DNA of 57,261 bases from Hyphococcus sp. (GTDB lineage: Bacteria; Pseudomonadota; Alphaproteobacteria; Caulobacterales; Parvularculaceae), in contig JABDJK010000032.1 of NCBI GenBank assembly GCA_013002535.1, forward strand, positions 1-57,261, read 5' to 3'. Under the pieces are notes generated by a model that was not told the DNA's origin, did no database searches, and saw only the letters and a list, made by a program, of their open reading frames with translations. The position numbers and the translations under genes were made by a program. Shown here in pieces: positions 1 through 7,799 of the stretch. Each line of letters begins with the position of its first letter. The first letter of the stretch is position 1.

Positions 1-273
1 ACCATGTTAAGTGCGCTAACCGGGCGCCCAATGCCGAAAACGAAAATGCCATACGCTGTAGCGCTTGCGGCGGGCGCCATCGATACGAGACTTGTCGCGG
101 CGCTTACCGGGAAGCCGCCAAAGGCGCCGCTAACCGGCGTGAGGCTAGCAGGCAGGCAAGTATCGTTTTCGTCTGCAAAAGCAGCGCACGAACTCGGCTG
201 GCGTGCTGGTGAATTGAAGCCAGCGCTCCGGCAACTGCTGGACTGGGCGCTCGATAACGGGCTGCTGAAATAA
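1..273 (+). CDS. hpnA: HpnA, hopanoid-associated sugar epimerase (3' end only)
   Basis: The frame is open from the first base of the window, so this is the C-terminal ~90 residues of a longer gene whose start lies upstream. The visible part (LTGRPMP..., then ...SFSSAKAAHELGW, ending ALDNGLLK) matches the tail of NAD-dependent epimerase/dehydratases of the HpnA type, in which a conserved Ser/Lys-Ala-x-x-Glu-Leu-Gly-trp/tyr segment precedes the last helix. HpnA is linked to side-chain tailoring of bacteriohopanepolyols. The Rossmann fold and the catalytic YxxxK cannot be checked because they lie outside the window. The following hpnB, hpnC, hpnD and hpnE support the assignment. A generic dihydroflavonol reductase-like epimerase is the alternative. 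Confidence 0.72.
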   Translation, partial: TMLSALTGRPMPKTKMPYAVALAAGAIDTRLVAALTGKPPKAPLTGVRLAGRQVSFSSAKAAHELGWRAGELKPALRQLLDWALDNGLLK

Positions 274-310
274 GTTTAATCGCATGCGGGCTTGTGCGAA
301 TATTCTCTCC

Positions 311-1171
311 ATGAATACCGACAGTCGTACAAAACTGAAAATCGAAAACTGGCTTGGCGACCGTCCATTTGAAGACTGGATGGAACAGTATGAGCGTGAC
401 GGGTTTATCATATTCGAGCGTGTTCTGGGCGTTGAAACCATAGCTGAGATCCGCGATGCATTGGCGCCGTATATCGACGCTAACATTTCCGGCCGGAATG
501 AATTTGAAGGCGTCGCCACCAATCGCGTATATGCATTGCTCGCGAAATCGCCGGTGTTTGCCGATCTCGCGACGCACCCGCTGGCGATGGCGTTCGTTGA
601 CGCCGCGCTCGGTTGCGATTGTTTGTTGTCCGCGTGTCTTGCAATCAATCTTCACCCCGGGGAGACGCCGCAGCCCTGGCATTATGACGACAGTCATTAT
701 GAATGGCCGCGCCCGCGCAGATCGCTCGGCGTTTCTGCGTTTTGGGCAATTGACCCGATGACGGCGATAAACGGCGCGACGGAAATTCTGCCAGGCAGTC
801 ACCATTGGCCGGATGAAACCATCGACGGCGCCGCCGACGAGGAGAGTTTTTCGCGCGTCACTGCCCGCGATTATGATCCGGGCGCTCGCGACGACGCCAT
901 GAAGGTTGTGATGCCTGCAGGTTCATTGATGCTCGCGCAAGGAACGCTGTGGCATCGCGGCGGCGCCAATAACTCAGATAATCCGCGTCTCATCATCACG
1001 CCGCAATATTGTCCTGGCTGGACGCGGCAACTCGAGAACATGGCGATTGCTGTGCCGCCGGAGATTGTCAAAGATTTGCCGGAACGCGCGCGCGAGTTGA
1101 TTGGCTATTCGATCCATCCGCCCTTTATGGGGTACGTGGATGGCCGCCACCCCCAGCGCCGCCTTGATTGA
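311..1171 (+). CDS. PhyH-family Fe(II)/2-oxoglutarate dioxygenase in the hopanoid locus
   Basis: This 286-residue protein of the phytanoyl-CoA dioxygenase family is probably an Fe(II)- and 2-oxoglutarate-dependent hydroxylase. The facial triad is visible as His124-x-Asp126 (in WHYDD) and a distal His215 (in LWHRGG), with Arg226 eleven residues later as the likely 2-oxoglutarate anchor. The ATG at 311 is preferred over the longer start at 284, because the extra nine residues look unstructured and the family begins near the DGFIIFERVL segment. It follows hpnA by 37 bases on the same strand, so it may be co-transcribed with hpnA. Its last 47 bases overlap the end of the convergent hpnB. The substrate is unknown; a hopanoid or lipid is inferred only from position. 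Confidence 0.8.
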   Translation: MNTDSRTKLKIENWLGDRPFEDWMEQYERDGFIIFERVLGVETIAEIRDALAPYIDANISGRNEFEGVATNRVYALLAKSPVFADLATHPLAMAFVDAALGCDCLLSACLAINLHPGETPQPWHYDDSHYEWPRPRRSLGVSAFWAIDPMTAINGATEILPGSHHWPDETIDGAADEESFSRVTARDYDPGARDDAMKVVMPAGSLMLAQGTLWHRGGANNSDNPRLIITPQYCPGWTRQLENMAIAVPPEIVKDLPERARELIGYSIHPPFMGYVDGRHPQRRLD

Positions 1172-2327
1172 TTTTCTGCATAGGATCAGCGCGGCCTTTC
1201 CATTCCCCGCCGCGCCCGGAATTATACCTTAGCGCCGAAGAAACCGTCATCGCCATGAAAAGCGCCGCGGCGCCGGGCAGGGCGGCGGCCTCCCAGGGCG
1301 GGCGATCATAAAGCTTCAATGTCGGCAGATAGATGAACGCCATCATCGCCCAGGCGCACAGCGCAAAGAATTCTGCCGTCGTATTCCAATGATGGAAAAA
1401 GGTCAGCGCAATAAGCGGCGGCGCAAGATATGCGACGGCCATGCCTAAAGCGGCGCCTACGAGGATTAGATTTGAATAGTTGAGCTGCGCAAAGGCTGTT
1501 CGCGCGACCATGTTCCAGATTGATGAGAGCGATCGGTTATCGCGCAGGCTGACGGCCTCTTCTTGCGCAAGGCCGAGCCAGATTTTGGTTGATGGGGTTC
1601 GATCCTTGATTTCTTGCGCCAGAGTGCAGTCGTCGATCATCGCTCCACAAATTTTTTCAAAGCCGCCAATGGCGTCAAGGTCTTCGCGACGAACCAGCAC
1701 GCAACCGCCAGCGGCCGCGGCCCGCGAGTCGTTCGGGTCATTCGACGCAGCGAAAGGATAAATCTTTTGGAAGAAGTAGATGAAGGCCGGGACAAGGAAC
1801 GCGCCCCAGCCGCGCGCGTCGAGTTTCGCCATGAGCGATGTCAGAGCGAGATTTTCATGCTCGGCTTTTGCGACGAGGCGCCGGAGCGCCGACCGGGCAA
1901 GCACAATATCGGCGTCCGCGAACAGAAAATAGTTCGGTGAACCGGCCGCGCTGACACCTTGTTGCAGCGCCCAGAGTTTTCCCGACCAACCAGCCGGCGG
2001 CGCTGCGCCGGCAATAATCTCGGCCTTCTGTTCTTTCGGGCCGGTGATCCGGTCAGCAATGCCGCCGGTTCCGTCCGTTGATTGATCGTCAATGATGCGC
2101 ACTGCAAAATCACCCGGATAGTCGCAATGGAGATGCGCTTCCAGGGACTTGGCGATGTTTTCGGCTTCGTTTCGGGCCGGGACAATGATTGTGACGCTTG
2201 GCCATTTTTCCGGGGATGGCGCATTTCCTAGAAATATGTTGGCGCGCCAGAACCCGTCGCGGATTGCGAAAAGATATCCCCAGGCCAGAAATGACAATAT
2301 CGCAATAAAGGTGAGCATCATGCACAT
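1125..2327 (-). CDS. hpnB: HpnB, hopene-associated family 2 glycosyltransferase
   Basis: This is a 400-residue membrane-anchored glycosyltransferase. It has an N-terminal hydrophobic segment (ILSFLAWGYLF). Next comes a GT-A domain opening with a VTIIVPARNEAENI segment, an IIDDQSTDGT nucleotide-binding motif, an FLFADADIVL DxD-type motif and an IDDCTLAQEI acceptor-site motif. Several hydrophobic segments follow in the last third. This layout and the short WRANIFLG linker are typical of the HpnB family associated with hopanoid loci. The ATG at 2327 is chosen over the TTG at 2357 because the membrane segment starts there. It is the only gene of the hpnA-E group on the minus strand. It converges on the PhyH-type gene with a 47-base overlap and is divergent from hpnC. 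Confidence 0.88.
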   Translation of the reverse strand: MCMMLTFIAILSFLAWGYLFAIRDGFWRANIFLGNAPSPEKWPSVTIIVPARNEAENIAKSLEAHLHCDYPGDFAVRIIDDQSTDGTGGIADRITGPKEQKAEIIAGAAPPAGWSGKLWALQQGVSAAGSPNYFLFADADIVLARSALRRLVAKAEHENLALTSLMAKLDARGWGAFLVPAFIYFFQKIYPFAASNDPNDSRAAAAGGCVLVRREDLDAIGGFEKICGAMIDDCTLAQEIKDRTPSTKIWLGLAQEEAVSLRDNRSLSSIWNMVARTAFAQLNYSNLILVGAALGMAVAYLAPPLIALTFFHHWNTTAEFFALCAWAMMAFIYLPTLKLYDRPPWEAAALPGAAALFMAMTVSSALRYNSGRGGEWKGRADPMQKINQGGAGGGGHPRTP

Positions 2328-2438
2328 TGGAATAGGTGAGACGCGATCAATTTGCAAAGCTGGCGCGCCGCCAATAAACCTGCTTTTATAGGGAATTAGC
2401 GTCTGTCATTGGGGCGGTTAGGGGAATATCTTAAGCGT

Positions 2439-3437
2439 ATGTCTTCGGTTGTTGAACCTGTAATTTCGGATGCGCCAATTGACGATCGGCATGAGGCGAC
2501 GATGAATGACGCCGCAGCGTCAGCATCGTCGCCCGATCCGGCCGCCGCGCGTCCCGTTAAGAAAAAAACCAGGCGCAGTCACATCAACGACGCAACCTCA
2601 GGCAAGAATTCAAAGAACGAAAACTTTCCCGTCGGATCATTTCTGTTGCCGAAGCGTTTGCGGCCCCATGTGGCGAAGTTTTATCGCTATGCGCGCGCAA
2701 TTGACGATGTTGCTGACGATCCAAATTTAAGCCCGGAAGAAAAAGTCGTGAAGCTCCATGCGTTTCGCGCTGTGCTGGAAGGCGAGAAAGGGTTTGGATC
2801 AGATTATGATTCAGCGAGGGCGTTACGGCTCTCGCTGGCGGAAACTGGCGTTACGACCCGCCATGGCGCCGATCTTGTTGCGGCGTTCGTCCAAGATGCG
2901 AACAAGAACCGGTACCAGACGTGGGGCGAATTGCTCGGCTATTGCGAATTGTCCGCAAATCCGGTCGGGCGTTATCTCCTGGACCTGCACGGTGAAGATG
3001 AAGCGGGTTACCGATATTCCGACGCGCTATGCACCGCGCTTCAGATCATCAATCATCTTCAGGATTGTCGCGACGACTATCTTTTGCTTAACCGGGTTTA
3101 TATCATCGGCGACTGGATGGCTGAGGAAGGCGCAAAAGTCAGCGACGTTTCCTTGCGTGTCCTGAACCCCGCAATGCGGCGCGTGACCATGCGAATGCTT
3201 GACGGGTGTGAGGATCTGATGGCGGAAGCAAAACAATTGCCGTCCGCGCTAAAATCCAAACATCTCGCCATGGAATCGGCGGTGATTATTCGCCTGGCCA
3301 TTCGCTTAATAAAATTGCTCCGCAATGGCGATCCATTGGCCGAACGCATCGACCTCACCAAGTTCGATTTTGCATCGGCTGGCATGCGCGGCGCCATCGC
3401 CGGATATTTCTCGGCGGGGAGCGGCGCCAAGCCGTGA
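2439..3437 (+). CDS. hpnC: HpnC, squalene synthase-type enzyme (hydroxysqualene synthase)
   Basis: HpnC converts presqualene diphosphate to hydroxysqualene in the three-enzyme HpnC/D/E squalene route. The 332-residue product carries the trans-isoprenyl diphosphate synthase motifs of the phytoene/squalene synthase family: ENFPVGSFLLPKRLRPHV near residue 65, the first Asp-rich motif AIDDVADD, and the second HLQDCRDDY. An atypical ~60-residue Ala/Ser/Lys-rich N-terminal extension looks disordered. The ATG at 2439 has an AGGGGAA sequence about 10 bases upstream and is preferred to a TTG at 2409. The stop overlaps the GTG start of hpnD by 4 bases (GTGA), so translation is likely coupled. Confidence 0.93.
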   Translation: MSSVVEPVISDAPIDDRHEATMNDAAASASSPDPAAARPVKKKTRRSHINDATSGKNSKNENFPVGSFLLPKRLRPHVAKFYRYARAIDDVADDPNLSPEEKVVKLHAFRAVLEGEKGFGSDYDSARALRLSLAETGVTTRHGADLVAAFVQDANKNRYQTWGELLGYCELSANPVGRYLLDLHGEDEAGYRYSDALCTALQIINHLQDCRDDYLLLNRVYIIGDWMAEEGAKVSDVSLRVLNPAMRRVTMRMLDGCEDLMAEAKQLPSALKSKHLAMESAVIIRLAIRLIKLLRNGDPLAERIDLTKFDFASAGMRGAIAGYFSAGSGAKP

Positions 3438-4309
3438 CTACCGCTTCGCCTGCAATATCAACGAACGCTGCGAAGCGTCACGCAGAAAGTGTCGTTCGCG
3501 AGTCCGGAACGTCATTTGGCGCTGGCATGCGCATTCTTTCCAAAGCGCGGCGCGAGGCGATGTACGCTGTCTATGCGTTTTGCCGCGAGGTCGATGATAT
3601 TGCTGACGGCGAGCTTCCGGGCCCGGACAAAAAACACGCGCTGCAGCAATGGCGCCTAGAGGTTGAGCGCATTTTTAGAGGCGCGCCGCAAACGCCCACA
3701 GGCGTCGCGCTTATCGATCCGGTCAACGAATTCAATTTGCCGAAATCGGAATTCTTTCTTGTCATTGAAGGCATGGAGATGGACGCTATGGGCCCGATTG
3801 TGGCGCCGACTAAGGACGGTCTATTCGCATATACGCGCCGCGCGGCCGGCGCCGTCGGTATGTTATCGATGCCAATCTTCGGTGCAGCACAAGGAGCGCG
3901 CGAGCAAGAGTTTGCCCTTTCCCTTGGCGACGCCCTGCAACTGACCAACATACTACGCGATGTCGAAGAGGACGCCGCGATAGGTCGGTTATACCTGCCG
4001 TATGAGCTTTTGAAAAAGCATGGGTGCCCGCTGACGCCAGACGCAATCGCGACTGCCGAGGGATTGCCCGCCGTTCGGGGCGAGCTCGCGGGGATTGCTC
4101 GCCAGAAATTTGCCGATGCGCGTGCAGCGCTCGCCAATCTCGATTGGAAAACGTTGCGCCCGGCGCTTTTGATGATGGGCGTCTATGAGCGCTATCTCGA
4201 CAAGATGGAAAAACGCGGCTGGGTAAACGGCCAGGCGCCAGTAAAAATATCAAAACTCGAGAAATCAGCGATCGCATTGCGTTGGTTTTTTGCGCCGAAG
4301 CGCGCATAA
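3434..4309 (+). CDS. hpnD: HpnD, presqualene diphosphate synthase
   Basis: HpnD condenses two farnesyl diphosphates to presqualene diphosphate. The 291-residue product shows the family signatures: SGTSFGAGMRILSKARR-type N-terminus, YAVYAFCREVDDIADG (first Asp-rich motif) and LGDALQLTNILRDVEEDA with LYLPYELL (second). It starts with GTG inside the hpnC stop. It is followed after 9 bases by the 2OG-Fe(II) oxygenase and then hpnE, so the four genes form one tight operon. The pairing with HpnC distinguishes it from a lone phytoene synthase. Confidence 0.93.
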   Translation: MTTASPAISTNAAKRHAESVVRESGTSFGAGMRILSKARREAMYAVYAFCREVDDIADGELPGPDKKHALQQWRLEVERIFRGAPQTPTGVALIDPVNEFNLPKSEFFLVIEGMEMDAMGPIVAPTKDGLFAYTRRAAGAVGMLSMPIFGAAQGAREQEFALSLGDALQLTNILRDVEEDAAIGRLYLPYELLKKHGCPLTPDAIATAEGLPAVRGELAGIARQKFADARAALANLDWKTLRPALLMMGVYERYLDKMEKRGWVNGQAPVKISKLEKSAIALRWFFAPKRA

Positions 4310-4318
4310 GGTTTTCTT

Positions 4319-5041
4319 ATGAGTGGTTTTGACGATAACGGATTAATTGCTGGCGCGCCGATAGCGCCGGAGAGCTGGCACAACGTGGTAAAAGGCGTGC
4401 CGCCGGGGCGCATCATTTCAAATTACACTGCCCCGCCTGGTATTTTTGTTATCCAGAATTTTTGCGAGCCGGGCTGGTGCGATCAACTGGTGCGCGAATG
4501 CGAAGGACAGGCTGGCGCGCGCCACAGGGTTGGCGCCGGCGGGGGCGGAGATCTTGATGCGAGCGTCAATGACCGACGCACCTCGGACGCGATCGATTCA
4601 CATGACTTGCAAACAGATATTGTGAGCGCCATTCGCATGCTCTTTACCGGGCCAATCTCACAGCATTTTCAAGTGCAGATTGACTGGTTTGAGCGCCCGG
4701 AAATCTTGCGTTACCGCGACGGCGGCGAATACAAAGCCCACGCGGACTCGCAGATCTTTGATCCAAACGAAAAAAAGTATAACCGCGTTATCGATCGCGA
4801 CCTTTCTATTCTGGTCTATCTGAATGGCGACTTCGACGGCGGCGAACTTTATTTTCCAAGCTTTGATTTCGGACTGAAACCGCAGCGCGGTATGGTCGCG
4901 GCGTTTCCGTCGGATGGGCGTTTTGTGCACCTTGCCCGGCCCGTCACGAATGGTACGAAATATACGATTGTTTCCTGGGCGGCGGCGAAGGGCGGCCCGA
5001 GGGTCATGGCCGGTCCGCCGAATACCGCAATGATGGTGTAA
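4319..5041 (+). CDS. 2OG-Fe(II) oxygenase (prolyl-4-hydroxylase-like) embedded between hpnD and hpnE
   Basis: This 240-residue protein has a C-terminal double-stranded beta-helix of the prolyl 4-hydroxylase/PKHD type. The iron ligands are visible as His141-x-Asp143 (YKAHADSQ) and His204 (FVHLARPV). Lys214 (NGTKYTIVSW) sits where the family places the basic residue that binds 2-oxoglutarate. The FDGGELYFPSFDFGLKPQRGM segment is the usual hairpin before the distal His. An AAGG sequence precedes the ATG. The gaps are 9 bases after hpnD and 11 bases before hpnE, so it is part of the squalene operon. Its substrate is not known. Squalene, a hopanoid or a membrane lipid is inferred from context; protein hydroxylation cannot be excluded. 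Confidence 0.87.
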   Translation: MSGFDDNGLIAGAPIAPESWHNVVKGVPPGRIISNYTAPPGIFVIQNFCEPGWCDQLVRECEGQAGARHRVGAGGGGDLDASVNDRRTSDAIDSHDLQTDIVSAIRMLFTGPISQHFQVQIDWFERPEILRYRDGGEYKAHADSQIFDPNEKKYNRVIDRDLSILVYLNGDFDGGELYFPSFDFGLKPQRGMVAAFPSDGRFVHLARPVTNGTKYTIVSWAAAKGGPRVMAGPPNTAMMV

Positions 5042-5052
5042 GAGGCAGCGCG

Positions 5053-6324
5053 ATGGGGCGGGTCCATATCATCGGCGCAGGTCTTTCGGGGTTATCGGCT
5101 GCGGCGCGGCTTGCGGATCGCGGTGAAGAGGTTGTCGTTTACGAAAGCGCGCAGCAAGCGGGTGGTCGGTGCCGATCGTTTTATGACAAACATCTCGGCT
5201 GTGAAATCGACAATGGCAATCATCTCATCATGTCGGGTAATCACGCTGCGAAAAAGTTTCTCGACCTGATCGGATCGAAAGATGCGCTTATTGGACCGCC
5301 ATTTGCGATTTATCCCTTTGTTGACATCAGAACTGGCGAGCGCTGGACCGTGCGCATCAATGAAGGGTTCATCCCGTTCTGGGTGCTCGACAAGAAATGG
5401 CGCGTGCCGGATACGAAAATCTCAGACTATATGCGCGCCGGCGCCATAGCGTTTGCAGGCGATGAAAAGACTGTCGCGGATATCGTCGATAAAGATTCCA
5501 AACTCTATGAATGTTTCTGGGAGCCGTTGACGCTGGCGGTGTTGAACACGACGCCGGAAATCGGTCAGGCGAAACTTTTGTGGAGCGTCATTCGCGAAAC
5601 GTTTTTGTTGGGCGGGCAGGCGTCTACGCCGCTTGTCGCAAAAGACGGGCTTGGCCCGGCGTTTATCGATCCGGCTTTAAAGTTTATCGAATCGAATGGC
5701 GGCATTGTCCGGTTTGGCGCGCGGCTGAAGGCGTTTTGGCCGGAGGGCGGACGCGTCGCGAGCCTCAACTTTACCGACGAGACCGTAACGCTCGACGAAG
5801 AGGACAGCGTAATTTTCGCCATTCCGCCATCACGGTTGAAACAATTGATGCCGGAGCTTGATCCGCCAGCGGATGACGCCTCAATCCTAAATGTGCATTT
5901 TCGCATGGCGGCGCCGGTCGATACAAAAGCGCTGGGCGCGGGGCCGTTTATTGCGCTCATTTCCTCGCTAGCCCAATGGGTTTTTGTGCGCGGCGACGTC
6001 ATCAGTGTGACGACTAGCGCGGCTCACGCGATAGGAGCCGACGATCAGCCGAATAAAGAAGTCGTTGACCACATTTGGCGCGAAGTTTCTGTTGCGTTGG
6101 ATTTGGACGGTAAGCCTTACGAAAAATCGCGCGTCATCCGTGAAAAACGCGCAACGCCGGACCAGTCGCCGGCCGGAGCCGCAAAGCGGCTAAAACTCGA
6201 AACGCAATATAGCAATCTGTTTCTCGCTGGCGATCACACTGATACTGGCGTGCCAGCGACAATCGAGGGGTCGATCAGGTCTGGGGAGCGGGCGGCGGAA
6301 TTGGTTTTAGGAATGACGGCCTGA
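5053..6324 (+). CDS. hpnE: HpnE, hydroxysqualene dehydroxylase (FAD amine-oxidase family)
   Basis: HpnE reduces hydroxysqualene to squalene in the HpnC/D/E route. The 423-residue product begins with the FAD-binding Rossmann motif IIGAGLSGLSAAARLAD (GxGxxG at residues 8-13), followed by an acidic residue in VVYESA and the GGRCRSF segment. The C-terminal LFLAGDHTDTGVPATIEGSIRSG is the second FAD-contact motif of this flavoprotein group. The length is normal for HpnE. The gene starts 11 bases after the 2OG-Fe(II) oxygenase, with AGAGG upstream of its ATG. Confidence 0.93.
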   Translation: MGRVHIIGAGLSGLSAAARLADRGEEVVVYESAQQAGGRCRSFYDKHLGCEIDNGNHLIMSGNHAAKKFLDLIGSKDALIGPPFAIYPFVDIRTGERWTVRINEGFIPFWVLDKKWRVPDTKISDYMRAGAIAFAGDEKTVADIVDKDSKLYECFWEPLTLAVLNTTPEIGQAKLLWSVIRETFLLGGQASTPLVAKDGLGPAFIDPALKFIESNGGIVRFGARLKAFWPEGGRVASLNFTDETVTLDEEDSVIFAIPPSRLKQLMPELDPPADDASILNVHFRMAAPVDTKALGAGPFIALISSLAQWVFVRGDVISVTTSAAHAIGADDQPNKEVVDHIWREVSVALDLDGKPYEKSRVIREKRATPDQSPAGAAKRLKLETQYSNLFLAGDHTDTGVPATIEGSIRSGERAAELVLGMTA

Positions 6325-6355
6325 TTGTGATTTGAAAACCCGAGGTGCTGTTAGG

Positions 6356-7201
6356 ATGAAAATATCATTCGTGATTATAGTCATCCTAGTTAGCGTCGTT
6401 ATCAGCCTTGGAATTTGGCGATTGCTCGATTTGATAAGGAATAATGCTGCCGCGGGCAAACTGAAAGCAAGCGTTGGCGGAGCCAGAAACGATTTTGAAC
6501 CCGCGCTTATTTTAGATTTACCTGAACCGGCGCAGCGATATTTTAAATTTACAATCAAGCCAGGGACGCCGATTTATATAATTGTCGAATTGTCGATGAC
6601 AGGCAAGCTTGGTTTCGGCGATAAACACACGCCGAATTATCGAGCTATGAAAGCGAAACAAATACTTGCGCCGCCGCATGGGCTGGTTTGGCGCGTCAAT
6701 GCGGGGCCAATTAGTGGTTCTGACGGTTTTGCCGATGGTCGTTCTTGGACCCGTTTTTGGTTGTTTAATCTTCTCCCTGTCGTGCGCGTTGAAAATAATG
6801 CGGATCACTATCGATCTGCATTTGGGCGCGTCGCAGCGGAAGGTGCGTTTTGGGTTCCGGCAAGTTTGTTGCCAAGCGACCACGTCGAATGGACAGCCAT
6901 CGATGCGAATACCGCGCGCGCTACATTAAGTTACGGCGACCTTCGTCAGGACGTCGAAATAACAGTTGATGAAGAGGGGCGACCATCACAAATCTCAATC
7001 CAACGATGGAGTAACGAAAACGCGCAAAAAATATTCAAAGAACAACCGTTTGGAGGGCGCCTTTCAAATTTTCAAGAAATTGACGGTTATTGTCTTCCCG
7101 CCCATGTCGAGGGTGGCAATCTGTTCGGAACAGACGAATATTTTCCCTTTTTTGTGGCCGATATAAATCAGGTTCATTTTCCGCAAAAAGGTGCGCAATG
7201 A
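6356..7201 (+). CDS. DUF6920/DUF6544-like membrane-anchored protein
   Basis: The 281-residue product has one N-terminal membrane segment (residues ~4-24, ISFVIIVILVSVVISLGIW). A soluble domain follows with motifs such as LPEPAQRYFKF, MKAKQILAPPHGLVWR and a Trp/Phe-rich middle. It resembles the uncharacterised DUF6544/DUF6920 family (recalled, not searched). The ATG at 6356 is used; the upstream TTG at 6332 would add eight polar residues before the membrane segment. It lies 31 bases after hpnE and may be read with it. Its function is unknown. It occupies the spot where a squalene-hopene cyclase gene is often found in hopanoid operons. Confidence 0.7.
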   Translation: MKISFVIIVILVSVVISLGIWRLLDLIRNNAAAGKLKASVGGARNDFEPALILDLPEPAQRYFKFTIKPGTPIYIIVELSMTGKLGFGDKHTPNYRAMKAKQILAPPHGLVWRVNAGPISGSDGFADGRSWTRFWLFNLLPVVRVENNADHYRSAFGRVAAEGAFWVPASLLPSDHVEWTAIDANTARATLSYGDLRQDVEITVDEEGRPSQISIQRWSNENAQKIFKEQPFGGRLSNFQEIDGYCLPAHVEGGNLFGTDEYFPFFVADINQVHFPQKGAQ

Positions 7202-7253
7202 TTTTCAATACCGCAATTTTTCGTTTGTATTCGAAAGCCGTAAACCGCCGGAT

Positions 7254-7748
7254 TCAATTGTCGTCGGACGCGACCTTCTCCGTTCCGACGTCATTCCAGG
7301 TGCGCCATTGGATGCGCCATTCGCTGTCGCGTTTGCGATAGACCGTCACGAAGTTTGCGCCGAGATTGCGATAGCGATCATCACCGAATGAAAAGTCGAG
7401 TTCTTTTTGCCGCCCGCGCACGACGGCGATGTCATCGCAGCCTTCGACGCCGGAAATTTCATGCGAAAACGCGGTGATCTCAAACGTGGGCCCGTCTTTC
7501 GGAAACCAGAACGCGCGGATTGCCTCCGGCGTGTCGAGCGGCGTCGCGCCGCGCGCAGGCATCAGCACCGCATCTTCATGGAGCAGATCCATCACACGGG
7601 CCTCGTCATTGGCGAGCCACGCATCGACATATTCAACGGCGGCGGCGCGAACCGCCGCTTCGTCACCTTCGGTGAGCGTGCACGCGGCATTGGCGGCGGT
7701 GAGCGATATTGCCATTGCGCCGATGACGGCAGTTATGGAATTCAGCAT
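7254..7748 (-). CDS. Secreted SnoaL/NTF2-like protein (DUF4440-type)
   Basis: This is a 164-residue protein with a Sec signal peptide (MLNSITAVIGAMAISLTAANA, cleavage probably after ANA). An NTF2/SnoaL-like cone fold follows: EYVDAWLANDEARVMDLLHEDAVLMPARG, then FWFPKDGPTF, VRGRQKELDF, and a C-terminal FVTVYRKRDSEWRIQWRTWN. The open frame extends upstream to 8015, but the true start is the ATG at 7748. It has AAGGAG placed upstream and begins the signal peptide; the extension would run into hpnG on the other strand. Such proteins often bind small hydrophobic ligands, but the ligand here cannot be predicted. It is divergent from hpnG with only 51 bases between the starts. Confidence 0.82.
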   Translation of the reverse strand: MLNSITAVIGAMAISLTAANAACTLTEGDEAAVRAAAVEYVDAWLANDEARVMDLLHEDAVLMPARGATPLDTPEAIRAFWFPKDGPTFEITAFSHEISGVEGCDDIAVVRGRQKELDFSFGDDRYRNLGANFVTVYRKRDSEWRIQWRTWNDVGTEKVASDDN

Positions 7749-7799
7749 GGGACGGCGCTCCTTTATTCGGGAAAGAAAACCGTATAGCACGTCGGCTCC

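Noticed and set aside
104-805. Long minus-strand frame across the hpnA end and the PhyH gene
   Set aside because: It is a shadow of real plus-strand genes with an Arg-rich, domain-free product.
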